From Paraburkholderia tuberum STM678 (lineage in GTDB: Bacteria; Pseudomonadota; Gammaproteobacteria; Burkholderiales; Burkholderiaceae): 64,000 bases of DNA. Position numbers and translations under genes: made by a program. How positions within the stretch are numbered: the first letter of the stretch is position 1; every line of letters starts with the position of its first letter. Shown here piece after piece: positions 16,465 through 24,526 of the stretch. The DNA is taken from the NCBI RefSeq assembly GCF_902833905.1, contig NZ_CADFGP010000008.1:164107-228106 (forward strand), given 5' to 3'. The notes beneath the pieces were generated by a model, which was not told where the DNA came from, searched no databases, and saw only the letters and a program-made list of their open reading frames with translations.

Positions 16465-17364
16465 GATTCGACTCCTTGTCGAGAGTTGTCTGGAAAACGC
16501 GTCGAGCGCTTCAGAGAAGGGCATCACCGCGTCGGCAAGACCTGCCTCCACAGCCTGCTGCCCACGATAGATACGAGCCTCGGTGTCGAGCACCGCCTGC
16601 ACACTCATCCCGCGGCCGCCATCAGTCCTCGCGCGGCCAGTCGCGACAGCCTGCGCGAAGAGACTGCGCAGTTCCTCGATCTCCGCCTTGAACGTGTCGC
16701 GCACATCCTCGGGCAACGGCTCGTACGGGTTGCCATCAACCTTGTGCGCACCGGCGTGGATCAACGTGACGTTGATGCCGTCATCCTGCAGCGCTTTCGA
16801 ATAATCGGCGTGTGCCATCAGCACACCAATGCTGCCGACTTCGGCTGTCTCCGACAGCACCACACGGTCAGCCGCGCTCGCGATCCAGTAGCCGGCGCTC
16901 GCTGCCAGCTCGTTCGCGTGCGCCCACACCGGTTTCGTCGAGGCAGTGATTTTCGCGGCGAGGTCATGCACCCCGGAGACTTCGCCGCCCGGCGTATTCA
17001 TGTCGAACAGGATGCCGCGCACCTCCGGATCGGCGAGTGCGCCGTCGAGCTTCGCCTCGATGCCGTCGTACCCCTGCATGCCCGATACCGGATTGAGCGC
17101 CATGTTCTTGTGCACGAGGGTGCCGTTCACAGGGATCACGGCGACGCCGTTGACCACCTGGTAGGCACGCCAGCCACTCGCACGGTCGTAAGCCTTTAGC
17201 GCGCCCGCCATTGCATTGCCGTCGAGCGTCTCCTGCTCGACCGTCGTCAGCGTGTCGATCTGCAGACGTGGCGCAAGCGCCGAAAAGAAAACTCGCGCGT
17301 AGCCTGGCTCGACCAGCAGCGGCCGGTTTAGCGCACGCGCGACAATATGGGGATAGTTGTTCAT
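16057..17364 (-). CDS. S49 family head maturation protease (lambda gpC-like)
   Basis: A 435-residue protein. The first 280 residues form an S49 (SppA-like) peptidase: GILFDMNTPGGEVSG, then NELAASAGYWIAS with the likely nucleophile Ser156, and EVGSIGVLMAHADYSK with the likely base Lys190. The C-terminal 135 residues are charged and helical, rich in Ala, Glu and Arg, as expected for a scaffold domain. The stop/start overlap with the portal gene is ATGA-like. It would cleave the scaffold and portal during head maturation. Confidence 0.93.
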   Translation of the reverse strand: MNNYPHIVARALNRPLLVEPGYARVFFSALAPRLQIDTLTTVEQETLDGNAMAGALKAYDRASGWRAYQVVNGVAVIPVNGTLVHKNMALNPVSGMQGYDGIEAKLDGALADPEVRGILFDMNTPGGEVSGVHDLAAKITASTKPVWAHANELAASAGYWIASAADRVVLSETAEVGSIGVLMAHADYSKALQDDGINVTLIHAGAHKVDGNPYEPLPEDVRDTFKAEIEELRSLFAQAVATGRARTDGGRGMSVQAVLDTEARIYRGQQAVEAGLADAVMPFSEALDAFSRQLSTRSRIMSIEQARADAPGADVIARADASRMAEQAREEGVRAGAEAGASAERERIAAILGHAEAAGRQNSARTLALTPGMSPETAATLLAGLPVEGAGRSLEQLAETANVRHDASSSSSEAKGADFKQRTAELWKAHGHRAA

Positions 17365-19055
17365 TCCGTCCGGTCCGGTTGATCGGGGCCGTTGCTGTTT
17401 CCGCTCTCGCCGTCGCCATCTTCCGCATCGTCGACGACGCCGCTATGCCCACCGCCATTGCCGCCATTGCCGCCATTGCCGCCTGAACCACCCACGCCAC
17501 CCACGCCACCCGAGGCGGTAGGTAGCGCAGGCGGCGCAACGTTCAACTCCTCCATCAGACGTTGCTCGCGGGCCGCCTGCTCGATCTGGTCTTCCCAGTT
17601 ATCGCCATTGTCCGCACAGATATCGGAAAGCGTCGACTCGTGTGTGGCAATGCGCAACTGGTTCGCGCGCGCCGCTTTCAGATCGTCGATCACCATCTTG
17701 CCGGAACCGATCCACTCGGCATTGGTCAGCGCCGCCCGGTTCTGCCAGTAGTCGACGCCGGCGGGCGGGGTGATACGGCCGCGCATGATTGCCTCATCGC
17801 ACCACGCACGCAGCATGAGTGACGCGAGACGGTTAACAAACCCCGCGCGCTTGCCCGTCACGTACTTCCACGAAATATCGATTGCCGCGCGCGCGCTGCT
17901 GTACGTTACCCGGGAGAAGTCGCCCGAGATTTCCTCGTAACTCGTGTTCGTGCCACGCGCGCAGTGCCGTAGCATCCACGCGTGAAACGAATCCGCGTTC
18001 GCGTTCGGATGATTCGGCGTCGTGAACTCGATACTCTCGTTCGGGAACAGGAACGGAATTTTCACCCCGTCGAACGCGATGTCGCGATCACCGTAAAACT
18101 CGTTGCGCGCCCCCATATAGTCGAGCAGTTGCTGCCTGAATCCACCGATTGCCTCCTGCGCCGCCCGGGGACCGAATTCAGAGCGGATCGCCATCGCGTA
18201 GGTCGTTGCGATGATGGCCGCCTCCATCTCCAGGTCCTCGAAGCGGTCCATCATCTTCATCTTCTGGATGATGGACGCGAACTGCGAAAATCCGCGCGTC
18301 TGGTTGGGCCGCTCCGGCTCAAACACATGGATGATGTTCAGATCACCGAAGCGGTTTCGGATCGGATAGCGATCCCACTCGAACTGCCCCACCACGCTGA
18401 AAATGTCGCTCAGGTGCCGTGTGCGGACCCAGTACGCACTCGCGGCGCCCCATCGGTCGAGCTCGACACCACCGCGAAGCCTGTCGGTGTTCATCGCGCC
18501 CTTGGGATTGCACAGGCGCTCCGGCTCAATTGTGCGAAAACATGTCGAATACCCGGCATAGCTGGGCCGCCACTCGCGCGACATCACCGCCTCGCCCTGC
18601 AGCATCTCGGTACCGACGCATTCGCGCAGGATCTGCGTGAACGTCCGGCGTCGCGTCGCGTCGATCAGGCACTCGGGATCCTCCGCGTAAAGCATGAATT
18701 CATGCTCAACCGCCGACGCCCATTCGTTCGCAGCATCGAAGTCGATGCCGATCACGCGGTAGTCCGGCTTGATCTGCAAACGGTACTTCGCGCCGACCAC
18801 CTTGTCCCGCGAACTCTGCAGCGCCCCGCGTGCATAGCCGTTATTGCGCGAAAGATCGTGGGCGCGCCCCTCGACGATGCCCTTTTCCGCAAGCATGTCG
18901 CGATCAGCGCTGCGCAGCGCCGGCCGCCAGTGCGCCAGCTCACGGTTCGCGAATGAGCCTGCCTTCCATGCCGCCGCGCCTGGCGAAAGGCGGTTCCCGC
19001 TGCTGAAGATCGGCGCGCCGTTCAGGTCGACGATCTGGTTGTCGCCCCCACTCAT
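17361..19055 (-). CDS. Portal protein (lambda gpB family)
   Basis: A 564-residue portal starting MSGGDNQIVDLNGAPIFSSG at an ATG that overlaps the gpW stop. Family marks: LSRNNGYARGALQSSRDKVV, EWRPSYAGYSTCFRTIEPER and SYEEISGDFSRVTYSSARAA, the last being a hallmark of lambda portals. The C-terminus carries a glycine repeat (GGVGGVGGSGGNGG and more) followed by an acidic tail, both unusual and probably disordered. It forms the dodecameric DNA gateway. Confidence 0.95.
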   Translation of the reverse strand: MSGGDNQIVDLNGAPIFSSGNRLSPGAAAWKAGSFANRELAHWRPALRSADRDMLAEKGIVEGRAHDLSRNNGYARGALQSSRDKVVGAKYRLQIKPDYRVIGIDFDAANEWASAVEHEFMLYAEDPECLIDATRRRTFTQILRECVGTEMLQGEAVMSREWRPSYAGYSTCFRTIEPERLCNPKGAMNTDRLRGGVELDRWGAASAYWVRTRHLSDIFSVVGQFEWDRYPIRNRFGDLNIIHVFEPERPNQTRGFSQFASIIQKMKMMDRFEDLEMEAAIIATTYAMAIRSEFGPRAAQEAIGGFRQQLLDYMGARNEFYGDRDIAFDGVKIPFLFPNESIEFTTPNHPNANADSFHAWMLRHCARGTNTSYEEISGDFSRVTYSSARAAIDISWKYVTGKRAGFVNRLASLMLRAWCDEAIMRGRITPPAGVDYWQNRAALTNAEWIGSGKMVIDDLKAARANQLRIATHESTLSDICADNGDNWEDQIEQAAREQRLMEELNVAPPALPTASGGVGGVGGSGGNGGNGGNGGGHSGVVDDAEDGDGESGNSNGPDQPDRTE

Positions 19056-19351
19056 AGCGGCCCGCGACGCACGGGCACGCCACCCGCCCATCCGTGATCG
19101 ATATAAACCGGCCGCATCGGCGCGCGGCTGCGCGGATAGCCGAGGATCGCCAGGCTCTGCTCGCACGGGCAACGCTGATTCAGGTTGCGGATCAGCGCGA
19201 GCAGCGCAGGCCCGTCACGCCGGCCATACTGCGTCTCGGCGCCGAGAGACTTGACCGTGACGACCTCGCGCTTGCCGTTCATCAACGCGAGGTACGCCTT
19301 GATGGCGTCCGCGAGCATCTGCCCACACGTCGGAAGCGTTGTATCGCTCAT
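19052..19351 (-). CDS. Head-tail connector gpW-like protein
   Basis: A 99-residue protein between terminase and portal, the lambda W position. The helical N-terminus (CGQMLADAIKAYLALMNG) and the KREVVTVKSLGAETQYGRRD segment follow the gpW pattern. The C-terminal 40 residues, rich in proline and arginine, extend beyond the usual gpW length of about 70. gpW joins the portal ring after packaging. Confidence 0.78.
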   Translation of the reverse strand: MSDTTLPTCGQMLADAIKAYLALMNGKREVVTVKSLGAETQYGRRDGPALLALIRNLNQRCPCEQSLAILGYPRSRAPMRPVYIDHGWAGGVPVRRGPL

Positions 19352-21291
19352 GAGTTCATTTTCCTGCCGATGGCTGCGAAGGAGGAATACTCATCCTCGC
19401 GCGCCCCGGCCTGCTCGGAGAGCGGCCGTGCCCACGAAGGCGGTTTTTTCCAGTCGATGAATTCGCCGTTCAGCACCAGGTACGCGGCGAGGTTGTAGAC
19501 GAGCAGATCGAGTGCCTCGTTGCCCTGCTGCTTGTTGCGCCGGCGCCAGCCGGCGGGTGTGCGGACTTCAGCCGTCAGTTCCTTGTAGAACCACGGTCCC
19601 AGCCAGTTCGGGAAGTGGATGTAGCCCGCCCCCGGTCCCTCCCGGCTGAGAGACCGGTCCACTTCATCCTTCAGTTGATCGACATTCAGGATGTAGAGCG
19701 GCACGCCCGAGCGCTTCGCTTCCGGGCGCGATCGCTCGTATCGCGGTGCGTTGCGGTTCGAACCGCCCTTGATCAGCATCACGCGCTCAGCTCTGCCAAG
19801 CCGATGCAGCCTGCGCCAGTACGCATAGGCGTTTTCCGTAGCGGAATCCATCCCGCCAGAATCGATCACCACCATCCGTGGTTCCAGCACCGCTCCATCG
19901 TCGGTCTGATATTGCCGATCGATGATCCTGTCGAGCTGACTCCAGTCTTCCGCGTGGGTGAAGGGCTCGATCCGCAACGGCTTGCCATCTTCACCCAGTC
20001 TGTCTGACTCGGTGACGTTGAAGCGATCCACGACCCAGCGCTCGCCGTCCGGCCCCCAGCCCAGCACCTGCACCACGAACCGATGTTTCTGCTGGTCGAT
20101 CGCCATCGTGAGGAAGCGGACATCGCCCCAGATCCTGCGTTTGCTCGCCTGCTCCGCCCGCGCCTCGTAGACGTCCGGGTCAGCGGCCACGGCCGTTTGC
20201 GGCGCCGCGTACGGCACGCCCCAGTCGACGTTCAACGTTGCCTTCAACGTTCGCCAGTTGCCGGTAACCTGCTCGACCTGCTTCGCTTTGAGGTAGTTCG
20301 AAACGAGGCTTGACCAGGACTGGAACGCCGCGGCCACGCCGAACATCCAGAATGAAGCCGTCTTCGAGGTACGCGGATTGCCGGTGCGCCAGTTCTCCGC
20401 GAGCCATTTTCCGGCCCGGTTCATCGACGCCTTCTTCGATTCGTCGATGACGACTCCGCAATGCGGGCAGATCACGTGCGCAGTCTGCCCGGCGATCTCC
20501 GGATCCTCAATCGATGTATCCCAATGCAGGATGCTCTTCGGATGCTCCGGCCAGCTGAAGGCCTCGAACAGCTCATCGCAGTGCCCGCAAGTCCAATACC
20601 AGCGCCGCCGGTCGCCGCTGTTATACAGCGCGAGAATTCCGTCGCACGGCGGTGCTTCGTGTTCGGTTGACGGCTTCCAGTCCGTATCGGTGATCTCGAA
20701 ACCGGGCGAACTCTCGGCGAGCGTCATGCCGCCGGACATGAACGACGTCGTGCGCTTCTTCGCGAGCACCCATGCGCCACCCTCACCTCCGACGTCTGGC
20801 GGATAGCCGTCGTAGTCGGTCATCGCCACGCGTGGAATGTTCTTCCCGCGGAACTTGCCCGGCGTCGGCCAGCCGATGCGCACCCGGTTTCCAGCACGAA
20901 ACAGCTTGTCAAATACGTTGTCGTCGTTGCCGCCTTTCGACAGCCTCGCGCGGAGTTCAGGGCTCGCCTCAATTGCACGGTCAACCCGGTCGCGGCTGAA
21001 CGTGCGGGCGTCGTCCTGCGTCACGTGGACCACCATCATGTCGGCGGGGCTGTCGATAACCGAATACACCATCCACCCTTCGACCAGCCCGTTCGTCTTT
21101 CCGCTTTGTGCGATGCCGGCAAATGCTACGGCCTCCAGATCGCGCTGCGTCAGGCAGTCCATCGGCTCGACCATATACGGCGTGATGGTCGGATCCCACG
21201 GCCCTTCATATCCGCCTGGCGTGCTAATCCGCAGGTTTTCGACTGCGCTTTCGCTGACGCGGTTTCGCTTCGGCGGCAGGAGAATCTCCAT
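19348..21291 (-). CDS. Terminase large subunit (lambda gpA family)
   Basis: A 647-residue packaging motor. ATPase: Walker A-like AGIAQSGKTNG and VAMTDYDGYP as Walker B region. Two CxxC pairs (YWTCGHCDELF and VICPHCGVVI) form the zinc-binding part seen in gpA. The nuclease region includes VVIDSGGMDSATENAYAYW. The start is uncertain: I use ATG 21291 (AGGAAG eleven bases upstream); ATG 21357 would add 22 residues. The start overlaps the small subunit gene. Confidence 0.93.
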   Translation of the reverse strand: MEILLPPKRNRVSESAVENLRISTPGGYEGPWDPTITPYMVEPMDCLTQRDLEAVAFAGIAQSGKTNGLVEGWMVYSVIDSPADMMVVHVTQDDARTFSRDRVDRAIEASPELRARLSKGGNDDNVFDKLFRAGNRVRIGWPTPGKFRGKNIPRVAMTDYDGYPPDVGGEGGAWVLAKKRTTSFMSGGMTLAESSPGFEITDTDWKPSTEHEAPPCDGILALYNSGDRRRWYWTCGHCDELFEAFSWPEHPKSILHWDTSIEDPEIAGQTAHVICPHCGVVIDESKKASMNRAGKWLAENWRTGNPRTSKTASFWMFGVAAAFQSWSSLVSNYLKAKQVEQVTGNWRTLKATLNVDWGVPYAAPQTAVAADPDVYEARAEQASKRRIWGDVRFLTMAIDQQKHRFVVQVLGWGPDGERWVVDRFNVTESDRLGEDGKPLRIEPFTHAEDWSQLDRIIDRQYQTDDGAVLEPRMVVIDSGGMDSATENAYAYWRRLHRLGRAERVMLIKGGSNRNAPRYERSRPEAKRSGVPLYILNVDQLKDEVDRSLSREGPGAGYIHFPNWLGPWFYKELTAEVRTPAGWRRRNKQQGNEALDLLVYNLAAYLVLNGEFIDWKKPPSWARPLSEQAGAREDEYSSFAAIGRKMNS

Positions 21292-21889
21292 CGTCGCCGC
21301 CGCTTCCTGCCGCCCGCTCGACAGGTTGTTTATCGGGTATGACGAGAGATAGCGCATTCTTGTAGAGATCGGCTCGCACCGAGGTAATCTTCCGGACCAG
21401 TTCCGCAACCTGATCAGCAGTGAGGGCGACGGAACGCTCCAGCACATCGGGCAGCGTATCGAGGAATGTCGCGAAAAACTTCGCCATCTCGGCCATCTGC
21501 TCGACGTGCCCCGAGACCGGCATCAGTTCGCCCTCCAGGCGCGCGAGTTCCAGTTCGTTCAGGCGGGTTTTCGCATGCAGGTTGTCGATCAGCGCCTGCC
21601 TGTAAGGGTCCGCGTCGTCGAGCTGCGCATCCTTGACCTTGTCCAGCTCGCGCTGATAGAGATTGCGCAGGCTCAGGCCGGCAAGGTACAGACCGCGTGC
21701 AGCCTTGACCGTCACGCCCTCATTCGCGAGCCGGATGATCTGCTCACGCGATGAATACGGGCCGAATTCCACGAGCCACTGGACCGAAACCTCGAAATCG
21801 GCGGACGCCTGTGCTGTGTCATCTGGTTTGCTGTTTCGCGGTCGCTCTGCCTGTCGTTTGCCAGTCACAAATAAGGGGCCGAAAGTCAC
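21224..21889 (-). CDS. Terminase small subunit (Nu1-like)
   Basis: A 221-residue protein directly upstream of the large terminase. It has an N-terminal HTH-like region (YSSREQIIRLANEGVTVKAA), a coiled-coil middle (LHAKTRLNELELARLEGELM) and a basic C-terminal tail (KPRQRKRSRKPAD). This matches the Nu1/DUF1441 plan: DNA binding at cos, then dimerisation, then contact with the large subunit. No ATG is available near the start; GTG at 21889 or a GTG 21 bases later are candidates. Confidence 0.85.
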   Translation of the reverse strand: MTFGPLFVTGKRQAERPRNSKPDDTAQASADFEVSVQWLVEFGPYSSREQIIRLANEGVTVKAARGLYLAGLSLRNLYQRELDKVKDAQLDDADPYRQALIDNLHAKTRLNELELARLEGELMPVSGHVEQMAEMAKFFATFLDTLPDVLERSVALTADQVAELVRKITSVRADLYKNALSLVIPDKQPVERAAGSGGDDGDSPAAEAKPRQRKRSRKPAD

Positions 21890-22045
21890 ATGCGATCACA
21901 ACGTTTTCGCGCATCGCTAATCGCTGCAATCCGCATGCACAAAAGCGCTGCGCGATTGTTTCAAAACGCGTAACAGCGCGATTGTGATTGTGATTGACCC
22001 CATTTCGGGGCCGAAAATTACTTAAATACCGGGGGTCGCCGCATA
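21875..22045 (-). other. Candidate cos site (packaging initiation region)
   Basis: This non-coding stretch directly precedes the small terminase gene. Read on the minus strand it has GCGGCGACC at 22034-22042, matching the core of lambda cosN, followed by GTATTTAAGTAATTTTCGG, close to the lambda left-end CTATTTATGAAAATTTTCCGG. A palindrome TTTCGG-GG-CCGAAA (22003-22016) and a second GGGGCCGAAA (21875-21884) could be terminase-binding repeats; ATTGTG repeats lie between. Cleavage positions cannot be fixed from sequence. Confidence 0.6.
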
Positions 22046-22131
22046 TCCCGCGCTGCACCGCAGCGCTGAAAGGACCCGCGAGGTCGCCGCGCGCTGAATG
22101 GAACCTCCAGAATGCCCGTCGGGCGGCTCTT

Positions 22132-22773
22132 TCACGTCGCGCCCGCCTTGCGGGCGACATCGGCGAGTCTCTTCTGGAGACGGGCACCAAACCGCCGACG
22201 CACCTCATCTGCGACCGCCGCTTCCAGTTCGAAGCGCTTCTTCTGCTGCACGACTGGTTTCAGGATGAAGAGCACCTTCAACGGATAGCGCTCGCCGCCC
22301 TCACGGCGCACGACAGCGAGTTGACCGGACTTCCGAAGCCTGACCACGAACGCCTTGTTCTTCGCGATCAGTGCGCTCGCGCGCTGGGATTTCGTAACAA
22401 CCTTCGAAGGCGCATTATGGATCGCGGGTATCGCCAGATACGGCCTTCCCTGCACCATCACGCTCTCGCGGCCCTCGTTGCCAGCCGCACGCTTCGCACC
22501 TGAGACCTGCTCAGCGGTCCACCAGTCAACCGTACCAATTGTGGCCGTGAGTGACTGCTTGCTCGCCTTGTCAACCTTTGTGCCACTCTGCGTGCGCCGG
22601 TTGCGCAGCGTGAACGTCTGCGGGAGCGTCTCGCCCTGGATCGTCTTGCGTGCGTCGAACGCGGTATCGTTCAGAGCCAGCGAAACAGCAAAGGGCAAGT
22701 CGCGCGCGAACATGCGCAGTTTCAGCGGCAGCTTCTCGAAGTCTCCCCGGACGTTGACCTGAATGACGCCCAT
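22132..22773 (-). CDS. Phage protein at the first late-gene position, gp10/minor tail Z-like pattern
   Basis: A 213-residue basic protein beginning MGVIQVNVRGDFEKLPLKLR, with LALNDTAFDARKTIQGE. The N-terminal helical pattern and the many basic residues recall the HK97 gp10 / minor tail Z group of head-tail proteins, but its position upstream of cos and terminase is unusual for those. Function uncertain. Confidence 0.5.
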   Translation of the reverse strand: MGVIQVNVRGDFEKLPLKLRMFARDLPFAVSLALNDTAFDARKTIQGETLPQTFTLRNRRTQSGTKVDKASKQSLTATIGTVDWWTAEQVSGAKRAAGNEGRESVMVQGRPYLAIPAIHNAPSKVVTKSQRASALIAKNKAFVVRLRKSGQLAVVRREGGERYPLKVLFILKPVVQQKKRFELEAAVADEVRRRFGARLQKRLADVARKAGAT

Positions 22774-22785
22774 TCCCTTGCCCCG

Positions 22786-23049
22786 TTAAATCACCGTCCC
22801 GCCAGCATCCACTTCAAAATGCCTCGTCATCTCGCCAATCGCCCGTCCGCGGGTATCGCGCGAAACAATGACGACAGCGTATTGCCCCGGATCGACATCG
22901 AAGCCGGCGACGTAAGGAGGCGCATCAACCATCGAAAACGCCGTCTCCCCGGTGCCATCCACCCGCGACAGCTCGAATTCGATCCTTGAAAACGCCACAC
23001 CGCTCGGCTGCGCGACTGGGCTGGTTGCGGCGGTCACGGTGATTTTCAT
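22786..23049 (-). CDS. Hypothetical small phage protein
   Basis: An 87-residue protein (MKITVTAATSPVAQPSGVAF) with a fibronectin-like beta pattern (PPYVAGFDVDPGQYAVVIVS). First gene of the presumed late transcript, 44 bases after a terminator hairpin. The fold pattern suggests a virion-surface or accessory Ig-like protein; no family recognised. Confidence 0.6.
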   Translation of the reverse strand: MKITVTAATSPVAQPSGVAFSRIEFELSRVDGTGETAFSMVDAPPYVAGFDVDPGQYAVVIVSRDTRGRAIGEMTRHFEVDAGGTVI

Positions 23050-23092
23050 GCGTGTCCTGTAAGACCGAAAAGTAAAAGCCCACTCAAAATTG

Positions 23093-23124
23093 CAAAAGCC
23101 CGCTGGCTTTCACCTAGCGGGCTT
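23093..23124 (-). terminator. Intrinsic terminator ahead of late genes (tR'-like)
   Basis: AAGCCCGCT and AGCGGGCTT form a 9-bp stem with an 11-base loop, followed by TTTTG on the minus strand. It separates the last regulatory gene from the late operon, the position where lambda has tR', the terminator overcome by Q. Confidence 0.75.
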
Positions 23125-23133
23125 CATCTTCTA

Positions 23134-23212
23134 CGTTTGCTGCAAACGCAACTTCCCGGCGCTAATGTCGCGGATTCTGTCGCGCTTTTCAACAACTACA
23201 TGTCGCGCTTTT
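23134..23212 (-). promoter_or_regulatory. Candidate late control region with repeats
   Basis: Two direct repeats of TGTCGCGCTTTT (23178-23189 and 23201-23212, 23 bp apart) lie just upstream of the terminator, with a perfect palindrome CGTTTG-CTG-CAAACG at 23134-23148. On the minus strand TTGAAA and GACATT are 17 bases apart and could be a weak promoter. The set could be the binding site of the late regulator encoded next door. Function inferred. Confidence 0.45.
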
Positions 23213-23441
23213 GGCTGCGCCACCGATACAGCGGGCTTGAGCCAGATTTACGAATGGGCCTGCGAATCGCAATAGACTTGCACTCATGTAGTCGGTCAAG
23301 CACCCGCAAAACCCCTTGACGTGCAGCGTCACGCTGAACGTCAGGGACACGCGTGATGACATAGGTCACGATTTCGCGCATCGGAAACCAGCGGCGCGGA
23401 TGTCGCCCCATCAATTCCATAACCTCGCGCGCGTATTTCAT
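23196..23441 (-). CDS. Small winged-helix-like phage protein
   Basis: An 81-residue basic protein starting MKYAREVMELMGRHPRRWFP, with AGGAGG eight bases upstream. The order helix, MREIVTYVITRV, then DAARQGVLRVLDRLHECK and a final basic beta strand looks like a small winged helix. It overlaps the start of the preceding gene by 4 bases and may help in late regulation. No family identified. Confidence 0.6.
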   Translation of the reverse strand: MKYAREVMELMGRHPRRWFPMREIVTYVITRVPDVQRDAARQGVLRVLDRLHECKSIAIRRPIRKSGSSPLYRWRSQKRDM

Positions 23442-23812
23442 CCAAAAGCCCTCCTGATTTTTTGCCTGTTGGTTTCGAGCAACTGCAAATACAGCCGCGG
23501 GGAAACATCGATCATGCAGGCCGCAACCCATATCCCGAGATGGCGACCGTAACGCTCGCGCCACACGTACTCGGCCTGCATTACCTTGCGCTCCGGCATG
23601 TACATTGAGTCATAAACGCCCTGCACGATCAGAGCGCTGTCGACATCGACTGCCGGCGGATCGTCTTCTGATACATCGCACAGATCGCTAGGTGCGATAT
23701 ATGAACACTCAGCGGAAATGCATCCACTGCCTTCGGGCGCGTCTCCCGGCCCGCTCCAGCACCAGCGCACCCAGTTCCCGATCTCCGAATCAAGCTTCGC
23801 TCGACTGATCAT
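23438..23812 (-). CDS. Candidate late regulator (Q-like position)
   Basis: A 124-residue protein. The C-terminal 70 residues (YMPERKVMQAEYVWRERYGR, then CMIDVSPRLYLQLLETNRQK) have the helical, sigma-region-4-like pattern found in several phage late regulators (antitermination Q, RinA and DUF1133 types). The location, last early gene before a terminator and the late operon, is the classical Q position. The family could not be confirmed from sequence alone. Confidence 0.45.
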   Translation of the reverse strand: MISRAKLDSEIGNWVRWCWSGPGDAPEGSGCISAECSYIAPSDLCDVSEDDPPAVDVDSALIVQGVYDSMYMPERKVMQAEYVWRERYGRHLGIWVAACMIDVSPRLYLQLLETNRQKIRRAFG

Positions 23813-23846
23813 CTCCGCTCCCGAAAAAGCTCACCTGAACACACCG

Positions 23847-24206
23847 CTAACGTCCCCAAAACGCTTCCGCGACCCGCAGCCGGCAGATTGCCACCCACGG
23901 CGAATCGGCCTTGCACAAGCCATGAAACCCGGGGTTCATCTGCGCTTCGGCCATCCAGACGCGCAGCGCGCCGCCGTGCTCGTTCTGATCTTCGAGCGGT
24001 GCCGGGCCGACGGTATAAAAGTGCTTCTGCATGATCCGCGCAGCGAGCATTTCGTTCTGCGTGGGTTCGTACACCTGGTATCCGTGATACGGCACATCGA
24101 TGCGGCAGTACCGCCAGCCATGCATGGCGATGACCTCCGCGTCGTATCCCTCGGCGCGCGCGACCCAGTAGTCGAGGTCGGCGCCGGTCAGTTCGACAAC
24201 GTTCAT
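23847..24206 (-). CDS. NinX-like protein (DUF2591)
   Basis: A 119-residue protein starting MNVVELTGADLDYWVARAEG, the usual N-terminus of DUF2591/NinX proteins, followed by the aromatic-rich WRYCRIDVPYHGYQVYEPTQ and a C-terminal arginine-rich helix. These genes sit in the nin region of lambdoid phages, between replication genes and Q, just as here. Function unknown in the family. The start overlaps the gene upstream. Confidence 0.78.
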   Translation of the reverse strand: MNVVELTGADLDYWVARAEGYDAEVIAMHGWRYCRIDVPYHGYQVYEPTQNEMLAARIMQKHFYTVGPAPLEDQNEHGGALRVWMAEAQMNPGFHGLCKADSPWVAICRLRVAEAFWGR

Positions 24207-24526
24207 GCTGCCCGCTCCCTCACGTCCCATTCCCGATCACCACTGGCGAGAAACGCCGCCAGCGTCTTCCTATGCGTGTTCGCCCATACCTGGACGCGGA
24301 TCGTTCCGTCTGCGTTGAAGCCGGCGACCGAAACGTGATCACGCAAGTCGTCAGGAATTTCGATGTCAGCCCAGATGTAGCCGCGACCCAATTCGCCCCT
24401 CAGATACGACTCGCGAACCGGGCCGTACAACCGCGTGACCGTGAACCATCCACTGTGAAACGTCGACGCCCGGTTGCCGCGCACGCTGCGAGTCGACTTC
24501 AGCGCCAGATTCACAAACACCTGCAT
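24203..24526 (-). CDS. Hypothetical nin-region protein
   Basis: A 107-residue protein starting MQVFVNLALKSTRSVRGNRA; the longer upstream frame overlaps a real gene and is rejected. Contains a beta region (GRGYIWADIEIPDDLRDHVS). The ATG overlaps the TAA or TGA of the DUF1364 gene. No family recognised. Confidence 0.6.
   Translation of the reverse strand: MQVFVNLALKSTRSVRGNRASTFHSGWFTVTRLYGPVRESYLRGELGRGYIWADIEIPDDLRDHVSVAGFNADGTIRVQVWANTHRKTLAAFLASGDREWDVRERAA

Noticed and set aside
1..22773. Mu-like transposing phage
   Set aside because: The tail is Mu-like, but there is no transposase, and a tyrosine integrase, tRNA site and cos-like sequence indicate a lambda-type life cycle.
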